Assembly: GCF_038066715.1 (NCBI RefSeq)
Contig: NZ_JBBUKT010000009.1
Location: 62,001-126,000, forward strand
Reading direction: 5' to 3'
From: Luteolibacter sp. Y139
GTDB lineage: Bacteria > Verrucomicrobiota > Verrucomicrobiia > Verrucomicrobiales > Akkermansiaceae
DNA: 64,000 bases
Numbering within the stretch: the first letter of the stretch is position 1; every line of letters starts with the position of its first letter. The notes beneath the pieces are model-generated. The model had not been told where the DNA came from. It made no database searches and worked only from the letters and a program-made list of their open reading frames with translations. Positions 1 to 8,400 of this stretch are shown here, piece by piece. The position numbers and the translations under genes were made by a program.

Positions 1-1413
1 GGATGGCTGCTTTTCAGCTGGTTGGGCCCCGGGGCGAGCAAGCTGGAAGCGCTCTACCTGGCGGTGGCGGCGGCGATGAGCAGCACGGTCATCATCGTGA
101 AGCTGCTGCACGACAAGCGCGAGCTGGAGACCCTCGCCGGGCGTATCACGGTCGGCATCCTGGTGCTGCAGGACGTGTTCGTGATCCTGTTTCTCGCGGT
201 CCAGCCGAACCTGAAGGATCCCGCGTTCACGCCGTTGGCCGTCGCATTCGGCAAGGTGGCGCTGCTGGTGGGCGTGGCCTACACGGTCAGCCGCTTCGTG
301 CTGCCGCCGGTGTTCAAGCTGGTGGCCCGGCAGCCGGAGTTGGTGCTGGTGGGTGCATTGGCGTGGTGCTTTGCGATGGCCGGCTTCGCGAGCTACCTCG
401 GCTTGTCGCGGGAGATGGGTGCGCTGCTTGCCGGGGTCTTGCTGTCCACCTTCCCTTACACGCTTGATGTGGTGGCGAAGGTCACCAGCATCCGTGATTT
501 CTTCGTCACGCTGTTCTTCGTCGCGCTCGGGATGATCATTCCGATGCCGACATGGGACTACCTGTTGTGGATGCTGGTCTTCAGCGCGGTGCTCATCATT
601 ACCCGAGTGGTGAGCGTGATTCCAGTGCTGCTGAAACTGGGCCTGGGGCATCGCATGAGCCTGGTGCCGGCCATCAATCTCAGCCAGCTCAGCGAGCTGG
701 CGCTGGTGCTGCTCGCGATCGGCAAAGGGAGCGGCGATGTCTCCGAGCGGACCATCAGCATCACCGCCTTCGCCTTCGCCTTCCTCGCGGTGGGCTCGAC
801 CTATGGGATCTTGAGAAACGATGGCATCGTGCGGCGCGTCTCTCCATGGCTCGCGAAACTCGGGGTGCCGGACTTGCCGGAAGGCAGCGCTGAAGCGGGC
901 CACGACCATTCGGGAGGCACCATTTTCGTGCTCGGGTTCCTGTGGACCGCGAGTTCCATGGTGGAGGAGATCGAGCGCGAGCGGCCGACGCTGCTGCCGC
1001 GGCTGCGGGTGATCGATTTCAATCCCGAGACGGTGGCGAAACTGCGCGCGCGCGGGATCACGGTGATCTATGGCGATGTCAGCCAGCGCGATGTCCTGGA
1101 GCACGCCGGCATCGGCGATGCGGAGGTGATCGTCTGTTCGCTCTCCGACAGCGTGCTGCGTGGCTCGACCAATCTCCGACTGCTGCGGCAGGTGCGCTCG
1201 TTGAATGAACGCGCCGAGATCATCGTGCATGCCGAGCGGCTCGACGACGCGTCCACGCTTTACGCTGCCGGAGCCAGCTATGTGGTCTCTCCGCGGCTGC
1301 TGGAGGCGCGCGAACTGCTCGAGGTCTTGGATGCGGTGGACAACCACCTCATCGCCGAGAAGACATGCGAACAGCTTGCACGCCTGGAGAATCGGAGTGA
1401 AGTGATCCCCTGA
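1..1413 (+). CDS. Kef-type (CPA2) cation:proton antiporter with C-terminal TrkA-N-like domain, 5' truncated
   Basis: The frame is open from the first base, so the start lies upstream of the window; the TTG at 22 is only an internal codon. The visible part holds several hydrophobic segments of the Na+/H+ exchanger fold, up to about codon 285. A soluble Rossmann-like domain follows (about codons 305-425). The sequence matches CPA2 (KefB/KefC) antiporters, which exchange K+ or Na+ for protons across the inner membrane and are gated by a nucleotide-binding RCK/TrkA-N domain. The nucleotide loop here reads VLGFLWTASS rather than a GxGxxG loop, so NAD(H) binding may be altered. The metallophosphoesterase gene starts 17 bases downstream on the same strand and may be co-transcribed. 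Family is confident; the transported ion cannot be read from sequence. Confidence 0.85.
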   Translation, partial: GWLLFSWLGPGASKLEALYLAVAAAMSSTVIIVKLLHDKRELETLAGRITVGILVLQDVFVILFLAVQPNLKDPAFTPLAVAFGKVALLVGVAYTVSRFVLPPVFKLVARQPELVLVGALAWCFAMAGFASYLGLSREMGALLAGVLLSTFPYTLDVVAKVTSIRDFFVTLFFVALGMIIPMPTWDYLLWMLVFSAVLIITRVVSVIPVLLKLGLGHRMSLVPAINLSQLSELALVLLAIGKGSGDVSERTISITAFAFAFLAVGSTYGILRNDGIVRRVSPWLAKLGVPDLPEGSAEAGHDHSGGTIFVLGFLWTASSMVEEIERERPTLLPRLRVIDFNPETVAKLRARGITVIYGDVSQRDVLEHAGIGDAEVIVCSLSDSVLRGSTNLRLLRQVRSLNERAEIIVHAERLDDASTLYAAGASYVVSPRLLEARELLEVLDAVDNHLIAEKTCEQLARLENRSEVIP

Positions 1414-1430
1414 CCCTTCCTTCACTCCCC

Positions 1431-2150
1431 ATGAAGCTCCTGTTCGTCGCCGACCTGCACTATGCGCTCAAGCAGTTCGATTGGCTGGCCGCGAATGCCG
1501 CCGAGTGTGACGCGCTGATCATCGGCGGCGATTTGCTCGACCTCGCCGGGGCACTGGATACGGATCTCCAGGTGGTGGTGGTGGAAAAGTATCTCCATAA
1601 GCTCAGCAAGCTCACCCGCCTCATTGTCAGCTCGGGCAATCACGATGGAGACCACCACGATGCCAACGGCGAGTCGCGTGCGCACTGGATCGGCGAGATG
1701 AGAGGCGACCGGCTGCACGTTGATGGCGACTCGCTGGATGTGGCGGGCATGCGCATCACCGTTTGCCCGTGGTGGGATGGTCCGGTGAGCCGGGCGGAGG
1801 TGGAGCAGCAATTGATCGCCGCCGTGCCGCCACCGGGGACGCCGTGGGTGTGGGTCTATCACGCGGCGCCGGAAGGTCCGTTGAGCTGGACGGGCAAGCA
1901 GTTCATAGGCGACGCGACACTGACCGAGTGGATCGCGCGCTTTTCACCAAGCATTGTCCTATCGGGGCATATCCATAATGCGCCCTTTTATGCGCAGGGC
2001 TCGTGGATCGATCGGATCGGCGAGACGTGGGCCTTCAATCCTGGAAAGCAAATCGGGGCGAGCCCGACGGCGCTACGCTTTGACTTGGACCGGCAGGAGG
2101 TGAGCTGGCACTCGGTCGAGGGTGTGGAGGAGCGGAGCTTGGTGGGGTAG
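1431..2150 (+). CDS. Calcineurin-like metallophosphoesterase
   Basis: A 239-residue cytoplasmic protein with every motif of the calcineurin-like phosphoesterase fold in order: DLH near residue 8, GGDLLD near 32-37, GNHD near 70, a YHAAP histidine in the middle and GHIH near 180. These residues bind the two catalytic metals, so the enzyme should be active on a phosphoester. The substrate could be a nucleotide, a nucleic acid or a phosphoprotein; the sequence does not say. The ATG is preceded by a pyrimidine tract (CCTTCCTTCACTCCCC) and no purine-rich Shine-Dalgarno. The gene follows the antiporter closely and converges with the CNBD gene that ends at 2185. Confidence 0.85.
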   Translation: MKLLFVADLHYALKQFDWLAANAAECDALIIGGDLLDLAGALDTDLQVVVVEKYLHKLSKLTRLIVSSGNHDGDHHDANGESRAHWIGEMRGDRLHVDGDSLDVAGMRITVCPWWDGPVSRAEVEQQLIAAVPPPGTPWVWVYHAAPEGPLSWTGKQFIGDATLTEWIARFSPSIVLSGHIHNAPFYAQGSWIDRIGETWAFNPGKQIGASPTALRFDLDRQEVSWHSVEGVEERSLVG

Positions 2151-2184
2151 GAAGGAAGCGTATCGCGCAAGCAATTCGCTGGGA

Positions 2185-2640
2185 TCAGTTCTTCGTCTTA
2201 CGCTTTGGATGGCGGTGCATCAGGGTGCTGAGCACATCGTCCACCATGCCGATATGATCGTTGCCTTCGTACTGATGTTTCACGTCCACGAGGTAGTGAT
2301 TGAGCGCATCAATGCGATGGGCCAGCAGCTCCGCGATGTGCAGGCAGGCGGCCGGTGAGCTGGCGAGGAAGGCTCGGGGTTCGTCGACGGTGGTGATCCG
2401 TGCTGCGGTCAAGGTCCTCACGCTGGCGGTACAGGGACCACCGAGGAGCAGCGACATTTCCCCGAAGACGGCACCGACTTCGGAGATCTTCGCGACGCGG
2501 ACGTCGTCACGCAGCACTTCCACCTCGCCCTCAAGCAAGACGTAGAGGGAAGGGCAGGGTTCATCCTGCTTCAGCACGAACTCGCCCGCCGCGAGTTCGC
2601 GGACCGGGTGGCCGGCGATGATGTCGAGGAACGGGTTCAT
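2185..2640 (-). CDS. Stand-alone cyclic nucleotide-binding domain protein (degenerate phosphate cassette)
   Basis: This 151-residue protein is essentially one cNMP-binding (CRP/cap-like) beta-roll with a short C-terminal helix. There is no DNA-binding HTH and no membrane segment. The phosphate-binding cassette reads GEMSLLLGGPCTASV. The glycine-glutamate pair is present, but the arginine that normally contacts the cyclic phosphate is a cysteine. It may therefore bind a different ligand or act as a protein-interaction domain. It is the last gene of the minus-strand run glutaminase-CNBD-DUF3307-CNBD, 42 bases after the DUF3307 gene. The CNBD fold call is firm; a regulatory partner within the same run is inferred. 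Confidence 0.8.
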   Translation of the reverse strand: MNPFLDIIAGHPVRELAAGEFVLKQDEPCPSLYVLLEGEVEVLRDDVRVAKISEVGAVFGEMSLLLGGPCTASVRTLTAARITTVDEPRAFLASSPAACLHIAELLAHRIDALNHYLVDVKHQYEGNDHIGMVDDVLSTLMHRHPKRKTKN

Positions 2641-2682
2641 CGGCGGAAATGCAGCAAATCGGGGGCCAAGCCGGACGTTCGC

Positions 2683-3039
2683 TCAGACGGCGATCAGTCC
2701 TTTCGCCAGGAGGACTACGTAGATGGCCTTGCAGCTGATGTGGAGGACTTGATCGGTAACGTAGCCATACCATCCCTCGCCCTTGCCGAGATCGATGAGC
2801 CAGTGGAGCGCCAGCTCCGTCGCGCCGAGGATCACGCTGCCGGAGACGAGCCAGACGCCGCCTGCGTGGATGAGCGAGTGGGCCGTAAGGGAGATCAGCC
2901 ACTCGGCAAGCGTGCCCGCCTGCTTGCGCTGCTTGGTGCGGGCCAGGTAGTCGCCTTGGAGCGGGAAGTCCGCCAGCGCGTGCGAAATGGCGAACGCGAA
3001 AAACAGGGCGAGCGGTCCGCTCTGGAGGAGGATGCTCAC
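2683..3039 (-). CDS. DUF3307 family small membrane protein
   Basis: A 118-residue hydrophobic protein with about three to four membrane segments. An N-terminal SHALADFPLQGDYLA stretch resembles the conserved core of DUF3307 proteins, whose function is unknown. It contains further histidines in the second half (HSLIHAGG, LHWLIDLGKG). Its ATG overlaps the stop of the upstream CNBD gene by four bases (ATGA), which suggests translational coupling. The downstream CNBD gene follows after 42 bases. Being sandwiched between two CNBD proteins suggests a membrane partner for a signalling run, but that is inference from position only. Confidence 0.7.
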   Translation of the reverse strand: MSILLQSGPLALFFAFAISHALADFPLQGDYLARTKQRKQAGTLAEWLISLTAHSLIHAGGVWLVSGSVILGATELALHWLIDLGKGEGWYGYVTDQVLHISCKAIYVVLLAKGLIAV

Positions 3040-3524
3040 GCAGTCGGTCTCCAGAAGCTATGCAGCGCCGACTTCTCTTCCGAGTCGGCGAGTTTGGCAT
3101 TCATGGCGCGGATCCGCTTTCCTTCGAGGCGGAGCAGGCCCTTCATGAACTCGATGCCGACCACCGGGTCAGCCTCGAACAAGGATGCCAACTCGGTTTC
3201 CGAAATCTGCCAGATCAGGCACTCACTGCGCGCGATGACCGAAGCGCTGGCGGTGCCGGGATCGAAGACATTGACCTCGCCCAGCGAATCGCCCGATCCG
3301 AGCGTGGCGACGAGGATATTCCGGCCGCCCGCATGCGACACCACGTGCAGCATGCCGGACAGGATGAGGTAGAGATTGTGCTGTGGCTTGCCTTCTTCGA
3401 TCAGCGACTCGCCATCATGCGGGCGGACGAATTTACCGAAGGACGCGAGAAACTCGCGGTGGGAGGCATCCATCTCGGCGAGGAAGCCGATGGCGGGCAG
3501 TTCCGAAAGGGGAGACGAACTCAT
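3036..3524 (-). CDS. Cyclic nucleotide-binding domain protein (degenerate phosphate cassette)
   Basis: A 162-residue protein with a complete CRP-like cNMP-binding beta-roll (about residues 20-130) and a short helical tail, without HTH or catalytic domain. The cassette reads GEVNVFDPGTASASV. Aligned with the canonical cassette, the phosphate-binding arginine position is alanine, so classical cAMP binding is doubtful. It starts 54 bases after the glutaminase-STAS-CNBD gene and overlaps the DUF3307 gene by four bases, so it is almost certainly in the same transcript. The fold is clear; ligand and partner are unknown. Confidence 0.8.
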   Translation of the reverse strand: MSSSPLSELPAIGFLAEMDASHREFLASFGKFVRPHDGESLIEEGKPQHNLYLILSGMLHVVSHAGGRNILVATLGSGDSLGEVNVFDPGTASASVIARSECLIWQISETELASLFEADPVVGIEFMKGLLRLEGKRIRAMNAKLADSEEKSALHSFWRPTA

Positions 3525-3578
3525 GGGAATCGACCGACGTTGGCGTGTCGGACGGCCCTCGACTAGCAGGAAATTCGG

Positions 3579-5393
3579 TCAACCTCGTAAGGCGGAGATC
3601 TCGATATTGGCCTGCCGCAGCCGTTCGCAGAGCAGCAGGGCGAATTGTTTCAGGATCTTGGCTTTCAAGGCTGGATACTCGTGGCCCATCTCATCGAAGA
3701 GCGCGCGCTGGATGACGCGGCAGGTGACCGGTGCCGTGGTCACGACATCGGCCGAGCGCGGTGAGCCATCGAGGAAGGCGAGTTCGCCGAAGCTCATGCC
3801 GGCGGAGAAGACATCGAGACGCTGGTAGCGGTTGTTTCCTAACAGCAACCGGACTTCCACGGTGCCATCGGTCAGCACGAAAAGCTCATCGGCCGTGCCG
3901 CCGGTGTGGATGATCGTTTCGTCCGCCTTGAATTCGCGATGCTCCATGCGCTTTTCCAGAAGCTGCAGCTCCTTTTCATCGCAGGTCGAAAACAGCGAGC
4001 ACTTGGATAGAGGCACCGGTGGTGCGTCGGGCACGTGGTTCGGCATCACCCTCTCCAGCACGGCGTCCTCGCAGAACTCGAGCGCGGCGTCTTCGCTCGG
4101 GAAAAGCGCGTCATTGCCGAGCCCGGCGACCTCCAGTACCTTGCCGTGGCGACCGGCATGGCAGCAGAGCAGTCGCACGCCGACGTCTTCGAGCTGCGCG
4201 CGCACATCACGGAGCATGCGCAGCGAAACACCGTCCACGGAGAAGACATTGGCGAAGTTCAGGATGATGTGCTGGCAATAGGCGGCCTGCTTCACCAGCT
4301 CCCGGATCACGGGCTCGAAGGTCGAGAACAGCAGCGGCCCCTGGAGCTCCATGACGCGGATGCGGTCGCCGTAGCTGCGCAGGGCCTTGAAAACGGGAGC
4401 AGGCAAGCGCCGCCGCGAATTCACCTGCGAGGCATTGTAGCTGCGCCGCAGGGCTGGCTGCGGCACCGCGCTGGGATTGAACATGTGCAGCGAGAGCTCG
4501 CGGGCGAGGTCCATGCAGACCTTGATGCCGCGGACGCTGTTGCCCTGCTCATCGAGCGGCGGGGAAAAGACGCCGATGCCGAGCTGGCCGGGCAGCACCG
4601 CGAGGATGCCGCCGCCGACGCCGCTCTTGGCCGGTAGGCCGACCCGGTAGATCCACTCGCCGGACCAATCGTACATCCCGCAGCTCGCCATCACGCCGAG
4701 AACATTGTCCACATACTCATGGGCGATGGCCCGCTCGCCGGTAACGGGATTGCAACCCTGGTTGGCGAGCGTGGCACCCATCACCGCGAGGTCGGCGCAG
4801 GTCACGCGCAGCGAGCATTGTTGAAAATAGGTTTCCAGGATGTCGCGGGGTTCTTCGTCGATAATGTCGAAATTCCGCAGCATCCAGCCGATCGCCCGGT
4901 TGCGGTGGCCGGTCTGGCTTTCGGACTGATAGATCTGCTGGTCAATGTCGAGCTGGCCGATCGCGCAGCGAGACAAGTACTCGCGGATGCGGTCGATGCG
5001 AGACAGGCCGTCTTTCTTAAGGACCTGCCCGCAGGTCGCGATCGCCCCGGCATTGATCATCGGGTTGAAGGGCGCGCCGTTGCCGGGTTTCAGGCTGATG
5101 GCATTGAAGGCATCGCCCGAGGGCTCCACGCCGATCCGCGAAATCACATGTTCTTCACCGCGGTCTTCAAGGGCCAGGCCGTAGGACAGCGCCTTCGAGA
5201 TCGATTGGATGGTGAACTTGTGCCGCGTGTCGCCGACCTCGTAGAGGTGTCCGTCACGCGTCGCGATGCAGATGCCGAAGAGGTTCGGGTCGGCCTTGGC
5301 GAGTTCCGGGATATAGTCGGCCACCTTCCCCTCGCTGACCGGGGCGTAGCGCTGGTGGAGGGTTCTGAGAACTTGGGTTACAGGGGATTTCAT
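3579..5393 (-). CDS. glsA: Glutaminase A fused to STAS and cyclic nucleotide-binding domains
   Basis: A 604-residue fusion. Residues 1 to about 310 are a serine-type glutaminase, which hydrolyses L-glutamine to glutamate and ammonia. Visible motifs are the catalytic SxxK (S64-I-S-K67), NAGAI, a YQSE segment and VGLPAKSGVGGGI. Residues about 340-440 form a STAS domain (VFSVDGVS at the position of the usual phospho-serine loop). Residues about 465-595 are a CNBD with an intact cassette, GELAFLDGSPRSADV, including the arginine. Simple bacterial glutaminases are about 310 residues, so roughly half of this protein is regulatory. It is the first gene of a minus-strand run with two further CNBD proteins. 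Control of glutamine breakdown by a cyclic nucleotide and/or a STAS partner is inferred from architecture. Confidence 0.9.
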   Translation of the reverse strand: MKSPVTQVLRTLHQRYAPVSEGKVADYIPELAKADPNLFGICIATRDGHLYEVGDTRHKFTIQSISKALSYGLALEDRGEEHVISRIGVEPSGDAFNAISLKPGNGAPFNPMINAGAIATCGQVLKKDGLSRIDRIREYLSRCAIGQLDIDQQIYQSESQTGHRNRAIGWMLRNFDIIDEEPRDILETYFQQCSLRVTCADLAVMGATLANQGCNPVTGERAIAHEYVDNVLGVMASCGMYDWSGEWIYRVGLPAKSGVGGGILAVLPGQLGIGVFSPPLDEQGNSVRGIKVCMDLARELSLHMFNPSAVPQPALRRSYNASQVNSRRRLPAPVFKALRSYGDRIRVMELQGPLLFSTFEPVIRELVKQAAYCQHIILNFANVFSVDGVSLRMLRDVRAQLEDVGVRLLCCHAGRHGKVLEVAGLGNDALFPSEDAALEFCEDAVLERVMPNHVPDAPPVPLSKCSLFSTCDEKELQLLEKRMEHREFKADETIIHTGGTADELFVLTDGTVEVRLLLGNNRYQRLDVFSAGMSFGELAFLDGSPRSADVVTTAPVTCRVIQRALFDEMGHEYPALKAKILKQFALLLCERLRQANIEISALRG

Positions 5394-5431
5394 GCGGGAG
5401 GTCTTCGCCCGTGAGCAGGACGAATACCTAT

Positions 5432-5465
5432 CTCCGTTTTCCGGGCCGAAAATCGGCGAACGGAG
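5432..5465. other. Nested hairpin between the giant secreted protein gene and the glutaminase run
   Basis: An outer 7-base stem (CTCCGTT/AACGGAG) encloses an inner 5-base stem (GCCGA/TCGGC). It lies just past the 3' end of the 2689-residue protein gene on the minus strand and upstream of the glutaminase start. There is no clear T-tract, so it could be a weak terminator, an mRNA-stabilising structure or an operator for the glutaminase promoter. Confidence 0.35.
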
Positions 5466-5478
5466 TTGAGTAATCCTG

Positions 5479-8400
5479 TCATGGCGACGCCGACTCCACC
5501 GTCACCTGATAGAACCATCGGTCTCCAATGGCCGCGGGATCGGTGAGGGTAAGATTTCCATTCGCCACCGGCGGACCCACGGTGACGACGTCTTGCCAAG
5601 CTCCGGGTGTCAAATCCGTGCGACGCTGCAGGGTGTAGATCCGGCCGGTCTTGGCCGGCACCACGACGGAAACGGAGTTGCCCGTGCGCGTGACGGAGCC
5701 GACCCGGAAGACGTCGTTCGGATTGTTCGGATCGGTACCGGCGGTGTATTCGTCGATGTTGATGCTACCGTCGTGGTCAGGGTCCTCGCTGTCGGATGCG
5801 TTTCCTGCATTCGCGGTGGTGCCGAAGTGATCCGAGCGCCACGAGGAGATTGCCGAAACCTGCGGCGCGTAGGTGATCGTCACCGTCAGCAGGCTGCTCC
5901 CCAGCACGTTGACCGTCTGCATCGTCGGGGTGACGAAGCCGGGTGCATCCTTGAGCTGGATGTTGTAGGGGGCGACCGTGAGGTTGTTCTTGCGAGTGCC
6001 GGAGGCAAGGAAGCTGACCTCATTGTTCAGCTTCCAAAGTGCACCTGCGGCCCGTGCCTCGGCTGGCTCCAGAATGACCGTCAGGGCACCCTTGCTAAGC
6101 GTGGTCGAGATCGCCGTGTAGCTGGTCAGCGAAATCCCGCCCGAGGTGTTGTTGTTGCCGGTCTGCGCGGTGATCTCCGCACGGTTGAAGAGATCGATCA
6201 CGCTGGTGTCGATCGAGCGGACCAGATTCTGCGCATTGTTTCCGCCGACATAGATGCCAGCGGGGAAGTAGCTTCCGCCGTCGAGCTGGGCACAGACGGG
6301 TCCGCCGAGCATGCCGGAGAGGGCGTGAATCTTGTCCGTTCCGAAGACACCTTCGGTGACCGGTACATAGCCTGCCGCGGTGGCGCGGAACGCATTCATC
6401 TTGGCCCGGCCGTCAGCCGATCCGCTGCCGCGGAAAGGATAACCGACCACGGTCTTGAGAGTCGTGGCTGTCACCAGTGGCTGTATCGCGCCATCGGTGG
6501 AAAGGAAGCCGGAGTAGCCGCCTCGGCCTGCCTCCCCGGCGAAGTAAATGGCGGCGGCATTGTAGCGTTGTGAGGCGATCCCGGGCTGGCCGGGAGTATT
6601 CTCCGATGCACGCTGGGCCGCATAGCCATCGAAGACGTAGAAGCCACGAGGCACCATCGGCACCGGCTCATGCACCTCGCGCGAGCGCTGGAAGAGCCAC
6701 TGCGCGCCGGGAACCTGCGAAAGCGTCACCTCATCGAACATGGCCTGCGCCACCGTGGCGACGACCCGTGGTTTCACCACGAAGCCGCTGAAGGACCCCG
6801 AGTCCGTGCGCAAATGGCCGACATAGGCATAGGGGAGATTCCGGCGCGTCGAGATCGTGTCGAAGGTCAGCTCGCGGAGCGAACTTGCCTTGGTGGCATC
6901 GAGGTCGGGGTCGTAGGCGAACGTGTAGGTGCGGGTTTCGCCATCGGCCACCAGCACCTTCACCGGAGCGGGTGCGTCCAGATCCAGCGCCGCTTTGAAT
7001 TCCACCAGATGATTGCCCGGGGCGATGCCGGTGAGCGTGCCGCCCGACTCGGTCCACGGTCCGCCATTGAAGCCGGAGAGCCGCCACTGTGGCCGCTGCC
7101 CCAGCGGGACCGAAGGAAGGGTACGGCTCTTCGGCTCCATGAACACTTGAAGCGCACCACTGCGGGGAACGGTGGACTGGAGATAGTCGCGGGTGATTAC
7201 CACGCGCGGCGTTCCGCTGATGATGCCAATCAGTTCACGTCCGGGCTGAAGCCGACCGGGCTCGGGAAAGAATTCGATTTCGCGGTCACCTGTCGTGAGG
7301 CCCTTCGCCACTGCACCGGAGGCTTTCCATTCGATGTCCCCGACGAAGCGCCACTTGCCGAGACCGGTCGGTGTGAGGAACACCTGCAGCTCGCCCGAGT
7401 GAGCGGTCTCGTCAAGCTCGCGCGGGAACTTCTGGAACAAGCCCGCCAGTGCATCGCTGCGGAACGACTTCGTTTCGCCGATGCCGAACGAGTTGTTGTT
7501 ACCGGCCCGGATCGCGAGTGAGCGATAATAGTATGTCTGCTGCGGCAGCAGTCCATCGAGCGGGGCTGAGATCGGCTTGTCGTCATCACCGTTTACCGTG
7601 AGTTCCGTCGCTCGAACGCGGTTCGGGAAAGAAACGCCATCGGTGCCATATTCGAAGTAAACTTCCGCCGGACCACCGCGTGCGCGGGCGGTGCCGGTGA
7701 CGCGAATGCCTCCCGCTTCAAGCGGCGAGGCCGCGAGGGTTGTTGCAATGGGTGTTTGCAGGCCGGTGGCGAAAGTGCGATCTTCACCGTAGGTGATACC
7801 GAGACTGTTGAAGGCGACGACACGATAGTGATAGGTCGATCCGGGAAGCAGGCCCGAAGCGGTCCGCACCACGGTGGCGTCTTCGGTCCCGCTGCCGATT
7901 CCGCTGGCCGGTGTCGAGCTTCCGTAGCCGGTCGTCAGGCCGTATTCGAAGCGGGTGAAGGTCGTGCCGCCCTGGGGATTCACCGTGCCCTGCAGCAGCG
8001 CGCTCGTATCGGTGACATCCAGGGCCTCCTCCGTGGTGGCGACTGGCAGTGTGGTCGGGATCCCGGTGCCGGATCCGCTTTGGCCGACCACGAAGTAAAC
8101 GAACTCGCCGGAGGTCTGCCCGAAGCTGCTGATGCCGATCAGCCGGTAGGCGTAGGACCCACCCACGTGCAACCCGGTCAATGTGGCCTCGATGTCCACC
8201 ACCGAGCTGCCGCCGGGGACTTGTTGCGTCGGCGTGTTTTGGGGGTACCAGGATGGCCCGACGAATTCCCCGCACTCGAAATACACCGAAGTGGCCGTGC
8301 CATTCGGATCGACCGCACCCACGAGCTTCACGCTGCCTTCCGCCACATCGACCGCTTGGCCGGTGGCGACCAGCGGCGGCGATTGCTTGGTCGTGAAGTT

